From: Aspidapion aeneum
Taxonomy: Eukaryota > Arthropoda > Insecta > Coleoptera > Brentidae
Direction: 5' to 3'
Length of the DNA stretch: 64,000 nucleotides
Assembly: GCA_963576565.1 (NCBI GenBank)
Contig: OY755045.1
Location: forward strand, 38,770,667 to 38,834,666
Shown here in pieces: positions 57,434 to 64,000 of this stretch; within the stretch, counting starts at the first letter, position 1, and each line of letters begins with the position of its first letter. A model generated the notes under the pieces. It had not been told where the DNA came from and did not search any database. It saw nothing but the letters and a program-made list of their open reading frames with translations. The position numbers and the translations under genes were made by a program.

Positions 57434-58681
57434 TTATGGATTGCCATATTGACTACTTCTTACTTGATTTTGCTGTGTTTTATTTCTAAAATTATCATCA
57501 TGCAAAAAAGTACTGTGTCTCAAATTACATTTCCGGCAATTTCCTGACTGGCAATGTATTTTAAAATGTCCTGGACGTAAACAATTTGAACACAATCTAT
57601 GCTTTTTTAGTTCTTCATATTTTTGACCTATTGACATATTCAAAAACTTTGAACAATTAAAGATAAAATGGTGACCTTGACATATCTCACATGGAGTATT
57701 TTCCAATACAGAATAAACTTGTAAATTATTATTTTGTGCCATATTTCTTTGCATACGATTTATTGCAGGATTTATTGGTTGTTTTTGATTTAAACTTGAT
57801 TGACCTTTTAATGAATTTTCTGCTGAATATAAACTTTTCAAAGTAAAGCATTTTTTGTTCAAAAAACTTAAAATTTCTTGCAACGTTGGAAAATTGTCAT
57901 TATCGAGTGTACCTTCCCAGTCGCGCTTTGTTCTATCATCTAATTTATGAACAATTAATGGTATTAATAACGAATCCCAATGTTGTACAGGCATATTTAA
58001 TTTTTCTAAAGCTTTAATTTGTTGTGAAACTGTATCATCTAAATTTCTTAACGCCTTTGCGTTTTCTTTTGTCACATCAGGTAAATTAAATAAAAGTGCT
58101 GATTTACGATTACCCTTTTATGTTCAAATCTTTCTTTTAGCAAGTTTACCGCTACATCATAATTTTCATCAGTAGTTTGCAAATTTTCTAAAATGTTTGC
58201 TGCTTCTCCTTTACACGTGTTTTTAAGATACAATAGCTTTAAAGAGTCGGGATAATCCTTTCTGTTGTGTACCATTGCTTTATAAATATCCCAGAAACTA
58301 AACCACGTTTCGTAATTTCCATAAAAACTTGGTAAGCCCAAATTTGCAATAACTGGAGCAAAATTTGGTGTTTGTGCTGTTGTAGTCTGTACATGTGCAT
58401 TTGGTTGATGAGCTGTCGGCTTATTTTCATTTTTAAAAAAAGTTTCAGCTTGTGACAATATATCAAAAAATGATTATTCGTATTGTTCGCGTGTATGTAT
58501 TTTTGTTCGATCTAAAAATTCTAATCTTGTCTGTAATTCATCAAATTTTATTTGTAAACGTAATTTTATCTGCTCAAATCTAATCTGGTGCTTCTAAAAA
58601 GCTACCAAAACGACCTAATTTCGATAACAAAACTTCGATTTTATATTCCAAATCATCAATTTCTTTATTAACTTTAGCCAT
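57434..58681 (-). pseudogene. BEL/Pao gag
   Basis: The likely start is the ATG at 58681-58679 (MAKVNKEIDDLEYKIEVLLS). The first 33 codons end in TAG, and a frameshift near 58590 and a TAA near 58478 interrupt the helical N-terminal part (LRLQIKFDELQTRLEFLDR). 58458-58072 carries the core GLPSFYGNYETWFSFWDIYK phrase of DUF1759-type gag. A shift near 58115 moves to the 58075-57434 frame, which has three zinc knuckles: CEICQGHHFIFNC, CSNCLRPGHFKIHC and CRKCNLRHSTFLH. Gag packages the RNA. It stands about 1.9 kb from the 5' LTR, behind an unusual repetitive leader. Confidence 0.85.
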
Positions 58682-59340
58682 TTTAATTTTTTGTAATAAA
58701 AATATTATTTAGCAAAAAATACTTTTTACTTTACGAGAACTTTATCTTTACAAGCAAAACCTTTTTATTTTCGAGAAACTCTCTTATGTCATTTTTGAGC
58801 ACGCCTATGTCATTTCTGCATACGGGTCTCCCGTCATTGTGATTTTTGTTGTTGTCACCCATCAATATAAGTTAGCTTAGTTCCGTAGCAACCGTCACTG
58901 CTCGTATGTTTTGTTGATTAGATACGTCAAAAAATTGTTGAATTTTAAAAGTTTTGTTGTAAAAATGTCGGAAATAAAAACAAGTTAAATTAAAATTTGA
59001 TTTTTCTTTCTTTATTAGCAGTCGTATAAAAAATATTGTAAAAAACTCGTTTGAAAACCTCTTTGCACACTCCCTCGACTTGTAGACCTCGCTTTCGGCT
59101 CGGTCTACCAAACTGTCTCGATCGTGTGCAAAGATTCGTTTTCAAACCTTGTTGTTTAAATAACTATTTTATAACATTTGCGTAAAATTTTAGCTACTCT
59201 AAGAAGCAACTTATGCAACTACTTGTACTAATCAGATCTAGGTTTATCTATAAGCAAAAAGCGAAATAAAATGGAAAATTCTCACCCTGACTCAAGCCAG
59301 AAATATCCATGTAATCCTACTTTCACTTAACTTCTTAAAT

Positions 59341-59897
59341 CTACCTAGGTATAAAACTAAACACTATTTTCTTTTGTTTAAAAACAACTTTAAATTAATT
59401 TTTGGTTTTTATTTTAGCTTTATTTCTACGCACTTGTGTAAAAAACTTCACTTCAACTTTCCCTTTAATCAACTCAGGAACTTTAATTTTTACTTTTGAA
59501 TGTTTCTTCACAACTTTAATACTGCTTTTAAACCGCTGTAGTTTGGTACTTTTGTCCTTATTTTTTATCACTTTCTTTGGACATCAATCTTCACCTTTCT
59601 TTGTACGAGATTTTCTCCTATCTACCTAGGTATAAAACTAAACACTATTTTCTTTTGTTTAAAAACAACTTTAAATTAATTTTTGGTTTTTATTTTAGCT
59701 TTATTTCTACGCACTTGTGTAAAAAACTTCACTTCAACTTTCCCTTTAATCAACTCAGGAACTTTAATTTTTACTTTTGAATGTTTCTTCACAACTTTAA
59801 TACTGCTTTTAAACCGCTGTACTTTGGTACTTTTGTCCTTATTTTTTATCACTTTCTTTGGAGATCAATCTTCACCTTTCTTTGTACGAGATTTTAA
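59341..59897. repeat. 281-bp tandem duplication in the BEL leader
   Basis: CTACCTAGGTATAAAACTAA starts at 59341 and again at 59622. The two copies differ at only about two positions that I can see (GTAGTTTGG/GTACTTTGG and GACATCAAT/GAGATCAAT), so the duplication is recent relative to the element's other decay. Confidence 0.9.
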
Positions 59898-60210
59898 CTA
59901 TTCAGTTTACGAGACTTTAGGCGTTTCGTTTACGAGACTTTAACTTTTTTCTTTTACGAGACTTTAACTTTTTCTTTTACGAGTCATTTACTTTCGAGTT
60001 TTTAACTTTACGCGTCCTTAACTTTACGAGACTTTAACTTTACGAGTCTTTAACTTTCGTGCCTTTAACTTTACGAGTCTATAACTTTACGTGACTTTAA
60101 CTTTAGGAGACTTTAACTTTCGTGTCTTTAACCTTCCGAGACTTTAACTTTACGAGTCTATAACTTTACGTGACTTTAACTTTCGAGTCTTTAACTTTTC
60201 TTGGTGCACA
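59895..60210. repeat. minisatellite TTTAACTTTACGAGAC in the BEL leader
   Basis: Units of 16-17 bp (ACTTTACGAG(A/T)CTTTA with TTCGTG and TTCCGAG variants) repeat about 18 times. The LTR itself opens with GGGTCTTTAACTTTG, so the array may derive from LTR-edge sequence. Confidence 0.8.
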
Positions 60211-60377
60211 ACTTCTTTCCGTGTACAACTTTCTTTTCTTCTCTTAATCACTTTTTTTTTTCTTGCAGATAACTTTATTTTTGTTAACCACTTTTTTCCG
60301 TGTAGGTATACAACTTTATTTTCGTTAATAACTTTACGTGAAAAACATTATATTCGTGTTGAACTTTTCGTGAAAAA

Positions 60378-60409
60378 CCACGGATCACCTAACAAAAGGT
60401 GATCCGTGG
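60378..60409. repeat. perfect hairpin in the BEL leader
   Basis: CCACGGATCACCT, loop AACAAA, AGGTGATCCGTGG. The phrase CACGGATCACCTAACAAAA recurs at about 60532-60550 close to the LTR edge. Confidence 0.85.
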
Positions 60410-60580
60410 AAAAACTTTCCATTCGTGACTGTAACTTTACGTGTAAACTTTATTTTTATATAACACTACTTTTTACTGCACTTTTTTACGTGAAAAAACC
60501 TGTCGATTTCCATTCCTTGCTGATACAATCACGGATCACCTAACAAAATCCGTGATACAATCCCGGTCGATGGGTCATTA

Positions 60581-63379
60581 TGTCGGGTCTTTAACTTTGT
60601 TTAAAGGACCACTCAACTATTGTTGAGGCAATAAAAAATAACAGTGAACTTGTAGGGTAAAACACCCAGTTAGCCATCCACCCCCAATTGTCGTCCACTT
60701 TGGCACTTTCTGCCTAAAAATAAGATAACAAGCACCATATGGCTCCATCTATGGACAGTTTCTTAAGAAATGATCCTTCCCCCACCAAACGGTAAAGTCG
60801 TTTTTTAAATCGCGCCAAAAGTTTAGCCAGTACAGTCTTGTCTTTAGAAGGGTGAACGTGCGTTGAACCAAAGTGAAGTTTTCGTTATGTTTTTGCTAGT
60901 GTAGGTGCCTGCGGGAAATAGCGAGCAAGTATTAGAATTTTACAAAATGTGTTGAACTTTTATGTTTTTTAGTTAGAATAATAATTTTCCCATCAAAAAT
61001 ATCACTTTTAGTTACAATTTCTTAGTTTTTCTATCAAAAAATGGGTGGTCGCCGAACTGGATGAAAAAAAGGTCAAAAATAATTATTCGTCCAGGTGGAC
61101 GAAAACTGGGTTACTGGTCCATGTGCTTATAATCTATCCTAATCTTTTATTATTAAAATGAGTGAAATTTTGAGACACATTGCAAAAGATTTTATTTTCT
61201 ATAATATCATGTCCAGTTCTCGTCCGCATTTTTCTCTTCGTTTACCAGAGTTATTATTGACACAAAATCGGCAAAATTTGGCTGGTCGAAGAAATTGAAT
61301 TTTTCGATCACCCAAAATATGGCCAGACGAAAAACTGGAATCTTTCGACCACATCAATTTTTTGTTGATTTTGACGGACGAAAAACAGGTTTTTTTCGAC
61401 CACTAGCAATTAAGAAGTTAATCCCTGACTGTTTCTTGTTAAAATAGGTATAAGTATAGGGCATTCTCAGTTGGAAACTCTTGAAATTTTTCGGGCTTCT
61501 AGGGACAATAAAAAAATGGCCCACAATGCAGTTTAAATTTTATAAGAATTTAAATAGTGAAAAATGCATTTTGGTAATTTTTACCATTTTTGAGATACAA
61601 ATCCTTTTGAAAAAATTGCATTGGTGTTCATAATTTTTTAATTTTTTGAAGATTTTTTTATTTAACTAGTATAAAATAGAATTGAATTTTTCAGATTACA
61701 CCATATACTTTTTAGGTAGGTACTTGGTGTGTACAAAAAGAAAAATAAATCAGTGCTTCCATTTTAAAAATACTTGTAGGAACCTAATGGCCACAAGCAC
61801 CATGCTTAAAATTTTGGTGCTTGAGGCCATAAGGGTGTGGGATATAATTTAAAAATATTTTTGGTTATCATATCTGTCTGGCTGTTTTTTTTGTATACCA
61901 ATGTTTATTTGCATAACGATTGTAAAATAAAAGTAGAGTTACCTGGGTGGGTTTATTACCCTCTGACCTAGGTTTGTATGGATAGTTGGGTACAACAATA
62001 TAAAGAATTATTAAAACAGTTGGGAGAAGTTTTACAAAAATGCTTATTATAAAACACCGCTTGTTGGGTAGAGTGCTTTTCATTTTAACTAGACAACCCA
62101 TTTCCGTAATTAATATGCGTGCCACAAAAAAGTTCCAAATATAAAAGTTACTAAATTTTTAGTAAATTTGAAGAAAACTCAACAGATATTTTTCGAGCGC
62201 TACCCTATTTGTCAAACATCGACTTTCTTAATTTAAAGGGTATATCGGGAAGACCGTTAAATATAAAAATATAGTGTTTGGCATTTTTTGAATCGAAGAG
62301 AAATTTTTTAAAATAAAATACAGGGTGTTCTAGTGTGAAGAAAGTTGATGTTAAAATACTTTCTATGACATCACTGTCCGCAATGAAAAATTTAACTATA
62401 TTTCATATTCTTTTTGTAACCATAACGAAATAAAAAAATTAGATTTCTAGGTATACCAAAAAAAAGTACACAGATATTTCGACTAAATTTCCTCGACCCA
62501 AGAATAATAACGACTATAACTTATGGTGACTAAACTAGTTTACCATTAAGATTTAAGTTGAAGTTGCATTCAACAAGAAAATTAAACGCAAGAAACCGAA
62601 TACTCTTCCAGTTGTTCCATTATGTTTTTTAGGTACACTAATATGCTTAAGGAACTTCACGGGAATATGGCTCCTAAATATGTCCAAACCAAGTTTTTCC
62701 TTGTGAATTTCGTCCAAAAAACCCCAATTTTCGACCAGTTTATTTGGTGTGTGGTCGATTAATTCCTATTTTTCGTCCTAAAATGGTCGAATAATACCAG
62801 TTTTCGACCGCCAACAAACCAGTTGTTCGAACCACCAAAACCTAGTTTTCGTCCGGTCGAAAAACTAGAAATTTTTGGACGGAAGGAGGGAAGGCTGTGG
62901 ACGGAAACTGGGCAAAACGACATTTTTTTCATTTTAATTGTCTGGAACTGTTAGATTAAAGCAAAAAAATCTAAATTAATTATTTTTGAATTCTTAAATC
63001 ATCAAAGAATGGAAATTAGCCGCTCATAGTACCAAATAATGTAACATTTTCGAGATTTCGGGCTCTAAAGTTGAACTTTCCACTAACTGGACGACAATTG
63101 GGCAGTTTACCCTATATCCATAACTTTACTTTATTATAAAAACGAAAATCGAACAGGTAACAACAAATCTTTACTTTAGGTATTGCGTCATACCTTTTAA
63201 CGAGGGCGCGCTAGCGCTTTAGCGCGTAGCCTTGTGCTTTCGGCACTTCTCGTATCGAACTGTTTTTCGGGCGGGCTTTCCATTGGATTTTTCTTCGATC
63301 GCCTGAGAATGCGCGAAGTGGGGATAACCAGTTAACGGTTGCCACGTATTCAAGAGAATATTTTTGTAAGAGCGCGTTT
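60581..63379 (-). repeat. BEL/Pao 5' LTR (right LTR), split by a nested transposon
   Basis: 60581-60654 and 63113-63379 together equal the left LTR. Left LTR sequence CTTGTATATCC is the unoccupied site; here it reads CTTGTA, insertion, TATATCC, so TA was duplicated. Transcription of the element would have started in this LTR, so the insertion postdates the last activity of this copy or ended it. Confidence 0.85.
60655..63112. mobile_element. 2458-bp TA-flanked transposon with motif arrays, nested in LTR
   Basis: It starts GGGTAAAACACCCAGTTAGC and ends inverted as GGCAGTTTACCC. AATTGTCGTCCA lies just inside both ends. TA flanks both sides, and the left LTR gives the empty site. Near each end, many short blocks of the form GTCGAAAAACTGG, TTTTCGTCC and CGACCAC occur in both orientations (for example 61080-61110, 61325-61400, 62720-62900). 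No transposase is recognised; an 85-codon minus frame at 61868-62125 has no known motif. It is a non-autonomous element, or one of an unfamiliar family. Confidence 0.8.
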
Positions 63380-64000
63380 AATTAATTTAATAAAGTATAA
63401 ACTGTACATATATTTTATAAGTATTTTAATGTTATTTAAAGTTTTTTTAGGCTTTTGTTAAGGTATGTCTTTGTATAGATTAGGATAGGATTAGGATGAG
63501 GAATTTTACTTGAAAAATTTACTCTAATTTAAATCAACTAAAACTCATTTATTTTAAAAATTCATTAGCATATAAACTCAGCATAAAATAATAATGATAA
63601 AGGGCTCTCAAAATTAAGTTCTTCTGCTCTTTAGAAAAAATTAATAATAAGTTTGTAAAATGTAAATGATTTTGTAAAACTTTTAACTTGTATATAAATA
63701 AAAAATTGAAATTGGTTATATTTAAGTTTGTAACCATTTATAAAAATTTGATCGATTTCATCCGGATCGTTCGTTAATTCCAATTTGCTCAGACTAATCT
63801 GTAATCACGTGACGAAAAATCCGTCACGTCTGAGATGCAAATACCAAACGCAGCTTGTACAACGGATCAGAGCATGGCAGTGAAATATATTTACATTTTG
63901 CGGTGCTATTATGTTTTTTTTTTCTGTGAAAAATGGGAAATTATTCAAGTTAAACATGTGCGGTATGTACAAAAATATCCGGGAGAAGTAAGGGAGTGCC
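63380..64000. other. right flank of the BEL element; no gene
   Basis: 63755-63860 contains pieces related to the left flank (CGTTCGTTAATTCCA, TTGCTCAGACTA) and ends with ACCAAACGCAGCT, the complement of the start of the left-flank repeat. It also has a small hairpin (CACGTGACG/CGTCACGT). The rest is AT-rich and unrecognised. Confidence 0.35.

Larger units (their letters stand above)
58682..60580 (-). other. BEL/Pao untranslated leader with duplications and minisatellite
   Basis: This is the stretch between the 5' LTR and gag on the minus strand. It contains a 281-bp direct duplication (59341-59621 and 59622-59897), a 16-17-bp minisatellite (about 59895-60210), and a perfect 13-bp-arm hairpin (60378-60409) with a related phrase at 60533-60550. 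Short plus-strand frames here are translations of the duplication. The primer-binding site should lie just left of 60581 (minus TAATGACCCATCGACCGGG), but I cannot name the tRNA. Confidence 0.65.

Noticed and set aside
59402..59943. Two nearly identical plus frames of 75 and 86 codons
   Set aside because: Antisense translations of the 281-bp tandem duplication in the BEL leader.

Overview
This window reads as AT-rich, gene-poor nuclear DNA from an arthropod, most likely an insect. The evidence is spliced GT-AG structure, BEL/Pao and non-LTR retrotransposon proteins, mariner-, pogo-, hAT- and Harbinger-type DNA elements, and insect-style MITEs. No bacterial operons, rRNA genes or CRISPR arrays were seen. 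The sequence does not let me name the species.

Layout, left to right. 1-469 (-) is the start of a BEL/Pao gag cut by the window edge. 4.1-6.5 kb is a long inverted repeat holding a 15-bp minisatellite element. 8.1-9.3 kb is a broken mariner-like transposase, followed by a LINE 3' end (9.6-10.05 kb, -). 13.0-15.8 kb is a large TIR element with an internal tandem array interrupted by a 197-bp MITE. 19.0-21.9 kb is the best-preserved mobile element: a mariner-like transposon with an uninterrupted 349-residue transposase between TIRs of about 770 bp. 22.2-22.6 kb is a LINE remnant. 26.4-27.0 kb holds two abutting hairpin MITEs.

The only candidate host gene is on the minus strand: two exons (29703-29754 and 27193-27303) joined in phase, followed by polyadenylation signals. 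Its upstream exons were not found and I do not recognise the protein.

28.3-28.8 kb has near-perfect palindromes, a pentanucleotide array and a TA-flanked MITE. 30.1-31.0 kb is a Harbinger-type element with a MADF exon. 31.15-33.67 kb is a pogo-like element retaining only the transposase C-terminus with a zinc finger, and carrying the 15-bp minisatellite in both orientations. 34-52 kb is a mosaic of MITEs (including seven copies of a hAT-like family), a LINE fragment, a remnant of an unnamed arthropod repeat protein, and a 2.7-kb TIR element with internal tandem repeats.

53.0-63.4 kb is a nearly complete BEL/Pao retrotransposon on the minus strand. Gag, protease, RT/RNase H and integrase are all recognisable but broken by several nonsense and frameshift changes. 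Its right LTR is split by a 2458-bp TA-flanked transposon carrying arrays of a short motif. The BEL leader is unusually repetitive.

I did not find a convincing wholly new cellular system. The strongest leads are the intact DD36D-type mariner element, the nested 2458-bp element, the satellite-carrying mobile repeat, the structured BEL leader and the unknown two-exon gene.
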